Made by a program: the position numbers and the translations under genes | Part shown: piece after piece, positions 48,711 to 57,809 of the stretch | Layout of the letters: each line of letters opens with the position of its first letter | Numbering within the stretch: the first letter of the stretch is position 1 | NCBI GenBank assembly: GCA_013285425.1 | Contig: CP053447.1 | Coordinates: forward strand, 2,362,001 to 2,426,000 | DNA length: 64,000 bases | Direction of reading: 5' to 3' | Source: Ignavibacteriota bacterium | GTDB taxonomy: Bacteria > Bacteroidota > Ignavibacteria > Ignavibacteriales > Ignavibacteriaceae | The notes under the pieces: model-generated | The model's input: only the letters and a program-made list of their open reading frames with translations | What the model was told of the DNA's origin: nothing | Databases searched by the model: none

Positions 48711-51182
48711 ATGGTTAAATCGTATATGAGTTTTATTAAATCAATAATTGCTGTTTTTATCGTAATTGGTTCTATAGCATTTCCTCAAAATCAAATGGGC
48801 AGAAACAATCCGGGTGCTGCATCAAACGGAAGAATTACCGGAAAACTTATTGATGCTCAAACAAATCAAATTATTGAATATGGCAATGTTGTATTGTTCA
48901 GTGTTAAAGATTCATCAATGATAAATGGTACAATAACCGATAAGGATGGAAGATTTAAATTAGAAAACCTGCCTTATGGTCAATACTATATCAAGGTTTC
49001 ATATATTGGCTATGCAACAAAATTTATCGACAGCATTAGAATTAATCCAAGGACAGCAGATGTTGATCTCGGAACAATTTATATTGACGAGCAATCAATT
49101 GAGATTGGAAATGTTTTGGTAACCGGACAAAAGGAAATGGTTATTAATAATCTGGATAAGAAAGTAATAAATGTTGATAAAGATTTAACAAGTACTGGCG
49201 GTTCTGCGGTTGATGTGGTGGGAAATATTCCGTCTGTAACCGTTGATCTTGATGGAAATGTTAGTTACCGCGGAAATCAGAACATTACTATTCTTATTGA
49301 TGGAAAGCCAAGCACTCTTGTTGGTGCGAGCAACAGTGATATTTTAAACAGCATACCCGCAACACAGATCGAATCAATTGAACTTGTTACAAATCCATCT
49401 GCAAGATATGATCCCGATGGTACTTCTGGTATTTTAAATATTATTCTTAAAAAAAGAATTGACGGCGGATTAAACGGAAATATCAGTGTTAACGTAGGGA
49501 CAAAGGATAAATATAATTCATCTATCAATCTTAATTACAGAACACCTTATTTCAATTTTTTCGGTTCGTATGATAACAGACTTTCGCGAAACAGAAATGA
49601 AGGAAATTCTCTTAGAACAAGTAATATTAATAATAGTTTGTCTTATCTAAGCACTTTAAGTAACGGACTTTTTAAATTCGGTTCGCATAATGTTTCAGCA
49701 GGCTTTGATTATCTCTACGATGATTTCAACACTTTTACTTTTACTTACAGGTTCAGGGATTTTGGTTTTGGCGGTGATAGCAGAGTTTTAAATTCAAATT
49801 TAGATTATTTGAATCAATTAACTAGCTATTTCGAAAGATACAGTGATGCTGACAGAGATATGAACGGAAATAGTTATTCATTCAGTTACAGAAGAACATT
49901 CGAACAAAAAGGCGCTGAATTAACTGCTGATGTAATTCTGGGTAAGAATAAAATGAGCCGTGAAGAAAATATTACACAAAAGAATTTTGATCTGAATCTT
50001 GACCCATTAAATGAAAGCCTGCAACAGGGTCTTTCAAGTAATTCAAATACACGGTGGACGATTCAATCAAATTATATAAATCCGATCGAAGGCTTTGGCA
50101 GAATTGAAACAGGATTTAAAATCAATGCACAGGACCTTAATTCCAAAAACAATTATCTTGATTTCAATTCATCAGCAGGAAGTTGGATAAACAATCCTTT
50201 AAGAGAAACTAATTTTAATTACAAAGAACAAGTTTATGCTGCTTATGGAATCTACTCAAACAACATTGATAAATTTCAGTTTCAGATAGGATTAAGAGCA
50301 GAACAAGCTAATATTGACGGAAGTGAGTTAACTACTTCTACAAAGTTTAATAAAAACTATTTTGCTTTATATCCGACAATTCATTTTGTGCAGGGTTTAC
50401 CTTATGATATGGAAGCCCAACTGAGTTACAGCAGAAGAGTTCAGAGACCATGGAACAATATGCTTAATCCTTATGTTGACAGATCAGATACATTAAATAT
50501 TCAATATGGTAATCCGGAACTTAATCCCGAGTATGTTAATTCATTTGATATTGGTTACTCAAAATTCTTTGGTAAGATTGTCTTAACATCCTCTTTCTTT
50601 TACAAATATACTAACGATGTTATTACAAGTTTTACAACACTGCGGGATGATGGTGTAACCGAAACAACCTGGCGAAATCTGGCAAAGAGCAGTTCTTATG
50701 GAATTGAATTAACCACTACTCTTCCGTTGGTTGACTGGTTAAGAATTAATGGAAGCTTTTCATATTTTAATACAAAGTTTGATGGACTGGATATTTCTAC
50801 TAATGATAATAGCTGGATAAGTAAACTTAATACTACTTTTATGTTGTCAAAGGATTTTAATTTTCAGATAAACGCAAATTATAATTCACCGATACTTACA
50901 GCTCAGAGAAAAATTAAAGAGCTGTTTTCGGCAGATTTTGCAGTTAAGAAAGATTTTCTCGACGGACAACTTTCAGTTACATTCAGAGTAAGTGATATCT
51001 TTAATACCCGTAAAATGGATTCGGAAACTTTTGGAAATAACTTCTTTACTTCAAGCTACAGAAAAATGGAATCACGGGTTGCATATCTTGGTGTAAGTTA
51101 TCGCTTAAGTCCGGGTAACGGAAATAAAGAGAGAGACAGAGAGAAGCGAAACATTGAGGATGACTCGATGAATGAATTTTAA
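48711..51182 (+). CDS. TonB-dependent-receptor-like outer membrane beta-barrel protein
   Basis: 823 aa. A signal peptide (ending IAFPQ; ATG 48726 is another possible start) is followed by a carboxypeptidase-regulatory-like domain (about 40-125, GRITGKLIDAQTNQIIEYGNVV), a plug domain (about 140-235, VDVVGNIPSVTVDLDGNVSYRG, IESIELVTNPSARYDPDGTSGILNI) and a barrel of the OMP_b-brl_3 kind to the end. There is no obvious TonB box, and no SusD-like partner adjoins, so the ligand is unknown. Single-gene transcript. Confidence 0.88.
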   Translation: MVKSYMSFIKSIIAVFIVIGSIAFPQNQMGRNNPGAASNGRITGKLIDAQTNQIIEYGNVVLFSVKDSSMINGTITDKDGRFKLENLPYGQYYIKVSYIGYATKFIDSIRINPRTADVDLGTIYIDEQSIEIGNVLVTGQKEMVINNLDKKVINVDKDLTSTGGSAVDVVGNIPSVTVDLDGNVSYRGNQNITILIDGKPSTLVGASNSDILNSIPATQIESIELVTNPSARYDPDGTSGILNIILKKRIDGGLNGNISVNVGTKDKYNSSINLNYRTPYFNFFGSYDNRLSRNRNEGNSLRTSNINNSLSYLSTLSNGLFKFGSHNVSAGFDYLYDDFNTFTFTYRFRDFGFGGDSRVLNSNLDYLNQLTSYFERYSDADRDMNGNSYSFSYRRTFEQKGAELTADVILGKNKMSREENITQKNFDLNLDPLNESLQQGLSSNSNTRWTIQSNYINPIEGFGRIETGFKINAQDLNSKNNYLDFNSSAGSWINNPLRETNFNYKEQVYAAYGIYSNNIDKFQFQIGLRAEQANIDGSELTTSTKFNKNYFALYPTIHFVQGLPYDMEAQLSYSRRVQRPWNNMLNPYVDRSDTLNIQYGNPELNPEYVNSFDIGYSKFFGKIVLTSSFFYKYTNDVITSFTTLRDDGVTETTWRNLAKSSSYGIELTTTLPLVDWLRINGSFSYFNTKFDGLDISTNDNSWISKLNTTFMLSKDFNFQINANYNSPILTAQRKIKELFSADFAVKKDFLDGQLSVTFRVSDIFNTRKMDSETFGNNFFTSSYRKMESRVAYLGVSYRLSPGNGNKERDREKRNIEDDSMNEF

Positions 51183-51200
51183 TTCCTGATTTTCTTACCA

Positions 51201-51232
51201 AACCCAATTAAATGAATTAATTGGGTTTTTTA
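51201..51232 (+). terminator. Terminator of the TonB-dependent-receptor-like gene
   Basis: AACCCAATTAA / TTAATTGGGTT, a perfect 11-base stem with a 5-base loop (51201-51227), followed by TTTTTTATTTT. It starts 18 bases after the stop. Confidence 0.9.
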
Positions 51233-51382
51233 TTTTAACCAAATAATCTCGCATAAGTAAAACTAAAAGAATTATTAGCCTCTTTCACTAAATGAATTGT
51301 AACAATCAGGAGAATAAACAGTAAACTCTCTTAAGAACCGGATATTAAATTTTTATCCCTTTTAAACTTTGATTTATAAGAC

Positions 51383-51721
51383 TTACTTCTTTTCAAACAA
51401 CTTCACTTTAGCTGCAAATTCACTGGCAAAATCATCAAACATTTTGGCTGTATCATTATCGCTTGTGGACTTTCTGTATGTATCGCCAAGTTTAAGCATC
51501 ATCTGATAAAAATGCATATTCATATCATCAACCAGCATATCTTTTGTCCACAGATCAATCCCAAGTGTAAGATTATCCTGTTTATCCCACAAAGAAAGCA
51601 TCATCGTTTTTGCTTCCTTCATTCCCTCAAACTCAGCATCATCAGCCTGCCACATAATTTTTTCAGGCATCTTCTTTTCATCAATTTCAACAACAAATTT
51701 TATTTCTGATTTTCTTGTCAT
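51383..51721 (-). CDS. gldC: Gliding motility protein GldC homologue
   Basis: 112 aa from ATG 51721, which follows an AAGGA site; the longer frame from 51754 would overlap the nuclease gene. TRKSEIKFVVEIDEKKMPEKI, a middle MMLSLWDKQDNLTLGIDLWT and KDMLVDDMNMHFYQMM match GldC, a small cytoplasmic protein found near gliding/T9SS genes in Bacteroidota but not itself essential for secretion. Together with the T9SS sorting domain at 53191 it hints that the organism has this pathway. Confidence 0.8.
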   Translation of the reverse strand: MTRKSEIKFVVEIDEKKMPEKIMWQADDAEFEGMKEAKTMMLSLWDKQDNLTLGIDLWTKDMLVDDMNMHFYQMMLKLGDTYRKSTSDNDTAKMFDDFASEFAAKVKLFEKK

Positions 51722-51731
51722 TATTTTTTCC

Positions 51732-52088
51732 TTAATAATTTTTATAAACGGCAAAACCCTCTTTCACCAATTTATCATTTATGTTAATGAACTTACCTTT
51801 GTTATTTTCAAACCATACCTCTGCAAGGTATCTGCCGAACTTTTCCTTCTTATCTTTTATAGTTTGAATATACACTTCTTTCCCTGAAATAATGCTTCTC
51901 AAAAAGTCACGGCTTTTCAATCCATCACTTCTTTCTTTACCTTTTATTTCCGGTGCGTTTATTCTGTTCAGTCTGATTTTTTCCTTTTTAATCCAGGTAT
52001 GCAAACCTAAATCAATATCAACAGTACAGGTATCGCCATCATATACTTCAACCACAATAGCTTTATAATGATAGAGTACTTTTTCCAT
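51732..52088 (-). CDS. Thermonuclease family (SNase-like) protein
   Basis: 118-aa staphylococcal-nuclease fold. The three catalytic positions are visible: Arg in RLNRINAPEI, Glu in GKERSDG and Arg in KFGRYLAEV, along with the calcium-site Asp of YDGDTCTVDID. No signal peptide, so it acts in the cytoplasm unless exported otherwise. It lies 10 bases before gldC. Confidence 0.85.
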   Translation of the reverse strand: MEKVLYHYKAIVVEVYDGDTCTVDIDLGLHTWIKKEKIRLNRINAPEIKGKERSDGLKSRDFLRSIISGKEVYIQTIKDKKEKFGRYLAEVWFENNKGKFININDKLVKEGFAVYKNY

Positions 52089-52148
52089 TTTTAATCCTTT
52101 TGTTTTCTGTTATATGAAACTATTTTAGAACCATTAAAAATTAAAGGA

Positions 52149-52691
52149 ATGTTCTTGAAACTAAAAATTTTTTTATCAGCAATAATTTTGTTTTCATACA
52201 CTGTATTTTCTCAAACTGATTTCAGCATTGGCGGTTTTATCGGCGGCGGTTCATTCAAAGGCAACTCAACTTCTGTGGGTGGATTTACAACCAGTCTTTT
52301 TGCAGAGGCAAATTTTCCGGTCTTTCAGGAAGTTTTTCCGCGAGTAAGTTTTGTCTTTGTTAAAGATTTTAATGCGCTTTTGCCAAATACTAAACAGCCG
52401 TATAATCCATATTTATTAGGCGTGTCATTCAAGGGAGTTACAACTCAGTATTTTGATTATAAAATTTTTCTTGAAGAAGGTGTTGGATTATTAGCTCTTA
52501 ATGACCGAACATTTAGTGATACTGATGTTTGGGATTATGGGATTACACTGTCAATTTCTGTCGGATATGATTTTAGAAATTTTGATTTAAAAGGATTTAA
52601 GATCAGTATTGGAGCAGAATATGGTTTAACATTCTTTCAGACACTTCCGCAATATTCGTCAATCCACTTACTTGCTCATTATACAATCTGA
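52149..52691 (+). CDS. Small outer membrane beta-barrel protein
   Basis: 180 aa. A signal peptide (MFLKLKIFLSAIILFSYTVFSQ) is followed by Gly-rich alternating strands (FSIGGFIGGGSFKGN, YGITLSISVGYDF, FKISIGAEYGLTFF) ending in HLLAHYTI. This fits a porin/OmpW-like 8-strand barrel. Function unknown. It is divergent from the nuclease gene. Confidence 0.65.
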   Translation: MFLKLKIFLSAIILFSYTVFSQTDFSIGGFIGGGSFKGNSTSVGGFTTSLFAEANFPVFQEVFPRVSFVFVKDFNALLPNTKQPYNPYLLGVSFKGVTTQYFDYKIFLEEGVGLLALNDRTFSDTDVWDYGITLSISVGYDFRNFDLKGFKISIGAEYGLTFFQTLPQYSSIHLLAHYTI

Positions 52692-52739
52692 CTTCAAAAG
52701 CTAAATTACGGGTTAAAGCATTTCTGGTATTACGAACTA

Positions 52740-53145
52740 TTACTTAAACCCGGAAAAAAGTTTAAGATAGTTCCGTTCCTCATTAAACGGGGAGTTCAAT
52801 AAACAAATAATCGTAAGACAAAGTGCATATACAAATGCAAACTTACACATTATACTTTCCATTGCAGACATAAGTGAGTAAGAGCCTGTAAACATCAAAG
52901 TAAATCCAAGCACAGGCGGAATGCTGATAAATATTCCTCCGAACAACAAAACTTTTCCAATTAATCTTTTTTCCTTTTCATTGTCCTTCCTTACAAACAA
53001 TGCAAGCAAAATAATTGAAATCAGAATAGGCAGATAATAAAAGAATCCATATAAATCACCAAGCGGATAATGATACGTTGCGTAAAAGTACTGTACAGCT
53101 TGTTACCACAAACTCTGGAATAACAAATGTGTAATAGATTGAAAA
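52740..53145 (-). pseudogene. Truncated copy of the 7TM membrane protein gene at 59520
   Basis: A 3' fragment matching the minus-strand gene at 59520-60233. The bases 52767-53145 align with 59547-59924 with about a dozen differences by eye; a weaker match reaches the stop codon. The fragment lacks the N-terminal 100 residues and carries one extra A in AAAA (53084-53087) relative to AAA in the intact copy, which shifts the frame. From an internal Met at 53009, 89 residues remain open. No start signal is seen. Confidence 0.8.
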
Positions 53146-53174
53146 TAAAAAGCCGGAAGCTCAATTCCGGCTTT
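53141..53174 (-). terminator. Terminator of the T9SS metalloprotease gene
   Basis: AAAGCCGGAA / TTCCGGCTTT, a perfect 10-base stem with loop GCTCAA (53149-53174), followed on the minus strand by TTATTTTC. It starts 17 bases after the protease stop and directly abuts the duplicated 7TM fragment. Confidence 0.9.
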
Positions 53175-53190
53175 GAATGTATGAGTAAAG

Positions 53191-53982
53191 TTACTTCAGA
53201 AGAATCATTTTCTTCATATTAATAAAATCGTTTACTTGAAGCTGATATATATAAACTCCGCTTGCAAGTTTGCTTGCATCAAAGTTCACTTCATATCTTC
53301 CAACCGTTTTTTCTTCATTAACTAAAGTTGCTACTTCTGCACCGATTATATCATAAACTTTCAGAGTTACCATTCCGCTTTTTGGTATTTGGTAATTAAT
53401 TGTTGTAACCGGGTTGAACGGATTAGGATAGTTTTGCTCGAGTGCGTAGGTTACAGGGATATCAGCTCCGTTGAAACTTACTTGCTGGTAATTATGTTTA
53501 TTCAGTTCCTCGCTGCTGTTCTGTACATTGCCAAGATAATAATCTGCTTCCCCTTCAACTGTTGTTACCAATCGCAAATAATATTCTCCCGGAATTATGC
53601 TGTTGCAATCTACCTGGTACGAGGCGTTTGCATAGCCGATTAAATTTTCCTTCGTGTATGTTACATTATCAAATGTTCCAACAACCTGACCAGACTGATT
53701 ATTTACTAACTCAACCTTGAAATTAACTACATCAATTGCTGTAAGTGCAGTATCTGCAAGACTATCATTCAGCACATAATAAAAATCTGTAAAATAAAAT
53801 TCTGTTGATGGTAAAAGGTAAAACGGGACTGTATTTACAACTGAGTTCAGTTCTTCTGCAGATGAATATAATATTGTATCCGGCTGCTCAATGAATTTAA
53901 TAACGCTGTCTCCAACTATTATGTCTCCAATATTAAATAGAAACTCGACTCCTTTCTTATTTATTACGCCCTTCTCTGCCAA
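53191..53982 (-). CDS. T9SS metalloprotease, C-terminal part with type A sorting domain (third fragment)
   Basis: Third piece of one gene that begins at 57633. It ends with the T9SS sorting domain (about the last 80 residues): ALEQNYPNPFNPVTTINY, VTLKVYDIIGAEVATL and LASGVYIYQLQV. The only start in this frame (TTG 53982) is internal. Removing one G from GGG (plus strand 53969-53971) joins it to the preceding fragment as FGREGVINKKGVEFLF, a continuous reading. A hydrophobic signal is not present here, as expected for a C-terminal part. Confidence 0.8.
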   Translation of the reverse strand: MAEKGVINKKGVEFLFNIGDIIVGDSVIKFIEQPDTILYSSAEELNSVVNTVPFYLLPSTEFYFTDFYYVLNDSLADTALTAIDVVNFKVELVNNQSGQVVGTFDNVTYTKENLIGYANASYQVDCNSIIPGEYYLRLVTTVEGEADYYLGNVQNSSEELNKHNYQQVSFNGADIPVTYALEQNYPNPFNPVTTINYQIPKSGMVTLKVYDIIGAEVATLVNEEKTVGRYEVNFDASKLASGVYIYQLQVNDFINMKKMILLK

Positions 53983-54856
53983 AGCTTAATTCGATCAGGT
54001 CACCAGCTTTATTTATTTCACCTCCTATCGGAAATTGCTGATTGAAGTTAGTTGTTACCAGCGAGAGCATATATGGCTGTTCAGTAATTGAAAAAACTGT
54101 TGCTTCCATATTATCAATGCTTGTTCCATTAGACACCTGGTTTTGTTTTCCGTTATGACTTAATGAATGTGCATCTGTATAGTTGCCGTTTACTCTTCTA
54201 ACCCACTTGCTCAAAAAGTTAGGGCTGGTTCCTTCGCTCCACGTTATTACGCTTTCTTCATTAAGAGTACTGTTCGTTGAATTATTGTTTGTAGTTACTG
54301 CATTGTGACCTGCTTTGAAGAATGAACTCCAACTGCTGCCGGCGGCTCTCCTTACCACAATTTTAGATGTTGGCAACTCACCTTCAATCTTGTTAATATC
54401 GCCTCCTGGATCTTTATAGTTATAGCCAACCCAGCTTACTACCGGATAACCATTTTTAGCAAGACTTATTGAAGGTGTGTAATTATTTGTGTATCCGCAG
54501 CCAGTAGATAATATTGCATAATTAGTATACTGCCAATTTGTACCTTGTGCATAACCGAATATATACCTTAACCCAAGCGAGTGCTGCCAGGTTAAATAAA
54601 TATCGTCACCGAATCCACAAACACTTGGATTGCTTGAATATAAAGTTGTATTCGGTATTGAACCCTCTGGCCACCAAACCCAATTACCGGCGTCATTCCA
54701 TTTTGTTTTTTGATACAAACCATCGCTGGTGTTTTTTCTGTAAGCCACGAAAACCACTACGTTGCTGTAAGAGATCACTGGCTTGGCACTGCCAAAGTAA
54801 GAAAGGGGGTAATACAATACTTCCTCTGACTCACTAAAAATATAATTCCCATTCAC
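53957..54856 (-). CDS. T9SS metalloprotease, middle part (second fragment)
   Basis: 299 aa of repeated sialidase/BNR-like beta-structure (AKPVISYSNVVVFVAYR, LYSSNPSVCGFGDDIYLTWQ, YTPSISLAKNGYPVVSWVG). It starts at a GTG overlapping the stop of the first fragment and lacks a signal peptide. If one T is added to TTTT (plus strand AAAA 54865-54868), the first fragment continues directly as IYLITFYPDVNGNYIFSE. Thus this is an internal part of one long exported protein, not a separate gene. Confidence 0.8.
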   Translation of the reverse strand: MNGNYIFSESEEVLYYPLSYFGSAKPVISYSNVVVFVAYRKNTSDGLYQKTKWNDAGNWVWWPEGSIPNTTLYSSNPSVCGFGDDIYLTWQHSLGLRYIFGYAQGTNWQYTNYAILSTGCGYTNNYTPSISLAKNGYPVVSWVGYNYKDPGGDINKIEGELPTSKIVVRRAAGSSWSSFFKAGHNAVTTNNNSTNSTLNEESVITWSEGTSPNFLSKWVRRVNGNYTDAHSLSHNGKQNQVSNGTSIDNMEATVFSITEQPYMLSLVTTNFNQQFPIGGEINKAGDLIELSFGREGRNK

Positions 54857-57633
54857 ATCGGGATAAAAGTAATTAGATAAATAGCAGCTTCATCATTAAG
54901 GGCAGTTTCGAAAACTATTTTTACTTTGTTTACTTCAAAATCTATTGCGGGATTTTTACCCAAATTACCTATAGCATCAGAAAGACATCTTTCCTGCTTC
55001 CACTGACCATTAAAATCACCTGTCAAACTGTGCGTGTACCAAACGTGGCTCATTGATTCATATACCAAATGGTAAATTCCATTATCCGTACGAACAAGTT
55101 TACGTTGTGAGCCGCTGCTTATACCGTTTTGGTCGTTGCTCATTAGCTGTCCTTTTAGAATCGCAGTTGCTGTTGCATTTGATGAAGCAAACACAACTCC
55201 TGTCTGTCTTGCATATTCATCCTGAAAACTAACGCCGTTGCCTGTCCATTTATATGGAAAAAATTTTCTGTTTTGACCGTTCACTGAGATTAATTGCTCT
55301 TCAAGCATTCCGACTTTGTAGTAAGTTGATGTTTGTGATGGATCCTGATTCAGGAAGACGCCTTTGTAACTGCTTGAATAATTGGGATTAAAGGGCGATG
55401 GTCTCGGTAAAAACGGGGCATTCATTCCTCTGCTCCTATATCCATAAGGTGGTTCATTAAAATCAACTAGCCACGGATCCATAAATTCAACCTGCCCTCC
55501 GTTAATTCCAGTTGATTCGAGAGAATTTTTGATTGTAACTCCATTTACCGCTTCAGAAAAATGAGATTTAACCTCTCTAGTTCCAGATTCAATACTTAGT
55601 GTATCCCAGTTACGATAACGTTTATTATTGAGGTTATCATCCCAATAATTAAATTTTTGATTTGTGCCTGGTTTCCAATTATGACTTGATAAGAAATATT
55701 GTTTAGTGTTTTCCATAACAAATGCTTGATCAGGATCAACATAATGCCAAAAAGAATAGTCCCAATATGCAGCCTGCCCGAATGGAGTGCCTGAAGCATC
55801 GAGTTGTTTTATAACCACACCAGGAATAATAATATATTCCCTTTCAACCAGTGAACTCCAGGTACCATTCAAATAAGTTCTTGCTTTCATTTTTATTGTA
55901 CCTATATTTTCCCATTTATATGTTTTAGGATTAGGAGATATTTCGACTTGATAACCCGGAATACTCGGATCATAAGGTTCTGAGCCATCATTAGTGTAAT
56001 TCATAAAACATCTTAAACCTGATTCCCAGCTTAATGTAGTTTTTAATCCTTGCGGGTAGGTTCCACTAATTGGAAAAAGTTCAGGTACAGTAATTTCAAT
56101 TCCGATGTTATAGACTGCTGTTGTAGTTAAACTCGGTATCATTCCAGTCTTAAACGCCTTTGCTTTGATAGTAGTAAGGGTAGTAATCTCTAGTGACGGC
56201 GGGAATACAGGTGAATTGATAGTAGGCTCTGTGCCGTTCATTGTGTACCTTATAATTGCGCCGGATGTTGGACAGGATGCTGTAACTGTTACGGGATTTT
56301 CATAAGTGTCAGGCGGCGGTGTGAAGATTGGTTTCGCAACCTGCTGTTGCTCTGAAATTGAAAAAAGATTTGTTCCGCCAAAAGCACCGCCAAATTGAAT
56401 CTTAATTCGGTACATTCCATCTGGTACATTTGCAGGAACTGTCCAGACATATTGATTCAATCCATCATTTGCCATTCCAAGTGTACTGACAGTCATTATA
56501 AAATTATCAAACGAATCGAGTAAATCAAGGTTATATGAGCCTCCTTCGTTGTCGATCCATTTTATTGTATCAACTGCACCTTTTTGAAGTGAGACTCCAG
56601 GTTCAGGATGTATAAAAGTAGCAAGTCGGTTTATATTCCATCCCAAATCTTTTAGAATGGCTAGTCCAACCTCGCCGGGTGAATGAATTACTTCTGCCTG
56701 ATCGAATTGAGGAGTCATTAAGGAATTACTATTTCCTTGCGGAAATGTAACTTCATCAAGATGGAAGATACTGGAGCCTGCTTTCCATCCTGCTGGTGTA
56801 TAGAGTTTTGGAAGTCTATATCTTCCGTTTTGAATCCAGGCATTATCACCGCTAAAATAAACATTGTCACTCGTTAGCTTAGTTTTTAGTTCCGTAGAAT
56901 GATTGGGATAACTGACCAAGAAATCTAAAGCTGGATAATAGCTGTTGAACGATGTATATATATCATAAATAGATGAATGAGAATTTGTGTCAACAGGAAA
57001 ACCACTTATACCTTTATATCCATAACTTCCGCTTACATTAAAAAAACCATTGTATCCTAATCCGTGTGCTGTTTCGTGCAAAATAACACTTACCATATCG
57101 ACTTTATCTTTCTGTGGTACACCATCTGTACCAAAATACCAACTTACACTATCATTGGAATTAATATTAATTATCATCTCGTAATCATCTTCGTTTAAAT
57201 TCTGATTCATAAGATGTTCGGCAAGCGCAATGGGGTATTGTACATTTTCTTTCGGTAGAGAAGGTGAATTATAATAAGTTGTTGGACCACAATTAGCTAA
57301 CGTATATACTCCGGTGCTACTGTAACCCAGATCCTTCCATCTTACAAGTACGTTAATCGTCTGATCAGAATTTATTAAGAATTCCCAGATTTTTATCGCA
57401 TATTCTATTGCTGTCCTTGCCTGCAATGGAGGCATAGTATCAGTGTAGGAAATTTCAAAGTTAGAAGTTGCAATTTTGCCTAGCACTGTTCTGTATTTAT
57501 AAATTGAAGGCGCTTCAACTACTGTATAAGCATTATTATGCGTGCCTTCCAGAACAGAGGTGTTATACTGGGGCAGTATGCTAGTGTTACACAGTGCCCA
57601 AAACAACAGGATAATGAAAAAACTGTTTTTCAT
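54853..57633 (-). CDS. T9SS metalloprotease, N-terminal part (first fragment)
   Basis: 926 aa starting with a signal peptide (MKNSFFIILLFWALCNTSIL). A zinc metalloprotease domain (about 40-330) contains HETAHGLGYNG; the third ligand of HExxHxxGxxH is replaced or shifted (LGYNG lacks the final His or Asp), so activity is uncertain. A DUF/Ig-like region follows (about 340-620; chitobiase-type PPPDTYENPVTVTASCPTSG) and then beta-repeats. Together with the next two fragments it makes an exported protein of about 1480 aa carried by the type IX system. Confidence 0.8.
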   Translation of the reverse strand: MKNSFFIILLFWALCNTSILPQYNTSVLEGTHNNAYTVVEAPSIYKYRTVLGKIATSNFEISYTDTMPPLQARTAIEYAIKIWEFLINSDQTINVLVRWKDLGYSSTGVYTLANCGPTTYYNSPSLPKENVQYPIALAEHLMNQNLNEDDYEMIININSNDSVSWYFGTDGVPQKDKVDMVSVILHETAHGLGYNGFFNVSGSYGYKGISGFPVDTNSHSSIYDIYTSFNSYYPALDFLVSYPNHSTELKTKLTSDNVYFSGDNAWIQNGRYRLPKLYTPAGWKAGSSIFHLDEVTFPQGNSNSLMTPQFDQAEVIHSPGEVGLAILKDLGWNINRLATFIHPEPGVSLQKGAVDTIKWIDNEGGSYNLDLLDSFDNFIMTVSTLGMANDGLNQYVWTVPANVPDGMYRIKIQFGGAFGGTNLFSISEQQQVAKPIFTPPPDTYENPVTVTASCPTSGAIIRYTMNGTEPTINSPVFPPSLEITTLTTIKAKAFKTGMIPSLTTTAVYNIGIEITVPELFPISGTYPQGLKTTLSWESGLRCFMNYTNDGSEPYDPSIPGYQVEISPNPKTYKWENIGTIKMKARTYLNGTWSSLVEREYIIIPGVVIKQLDASGTPFGQAAYWDYSFWHYVDPDQAFVMENTKQYFLSSHNWKPGTNQKFNYWDDNLNNKRYRNWDTLSIESGTREVKSHFSEAVNGVTIKNSLESTGINGGQVEFMDPWLVDFNEPPYGYRSRGMNAPFLPRPSPFNPNYSSSYKGVFLNQDPSQTSTYYKVGMLEEQLISVNGQNRKFFPYKWTGNGVSFQDEYARQTGVVFASSNATATAILKGQLMSNDQNGISSGSQRKLVRTDNGIYHLVYESMSHVWYTHSLTGDFNGQWKQERCLSDAIGNLGKNPAIDFEVNKVKIVFETALNDEAAIYLITFIPM

Positions 57634-57748
57634 TGTAATCTCCTTTCAGTTTAAAATTAATTGTTTTATTATTATCTTAAACTGCATACAAAAAATAGCA
57701 TTAGCTTGCAAGGCTCTTGCGCGTTATAAATTTTTGTATGCAGCTTAA

Positions 57749-57778
57749 CTCGTCCCTGCGTGGCAGCGCGGGGATGAG
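57749..57778. repeat. GC-rich palindrome (REP-like)
   Basis: A 12-base stem with two G-T pairs (CTCGTCCCTGCG / CGCGGGGATGAG) and loop TGGCAG in an otherwise AT-rich gap. It has no T-run next to it on the minus strand, so it is a weak terminator candidate; it looks more like a dispersed palindromic repeat. Confidence 0.5.
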
Positions 57779-57809
57779 ATTTTGTTATTTCATTAGCATT
57801 TACCTCGCT

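Noticed and set aside
52740..53145. Insertion sequence end
   Set aside because: The duplicated fragment codes for part of a membrane protein; no transposase, terminal inverted repeats or target duplication was seen.
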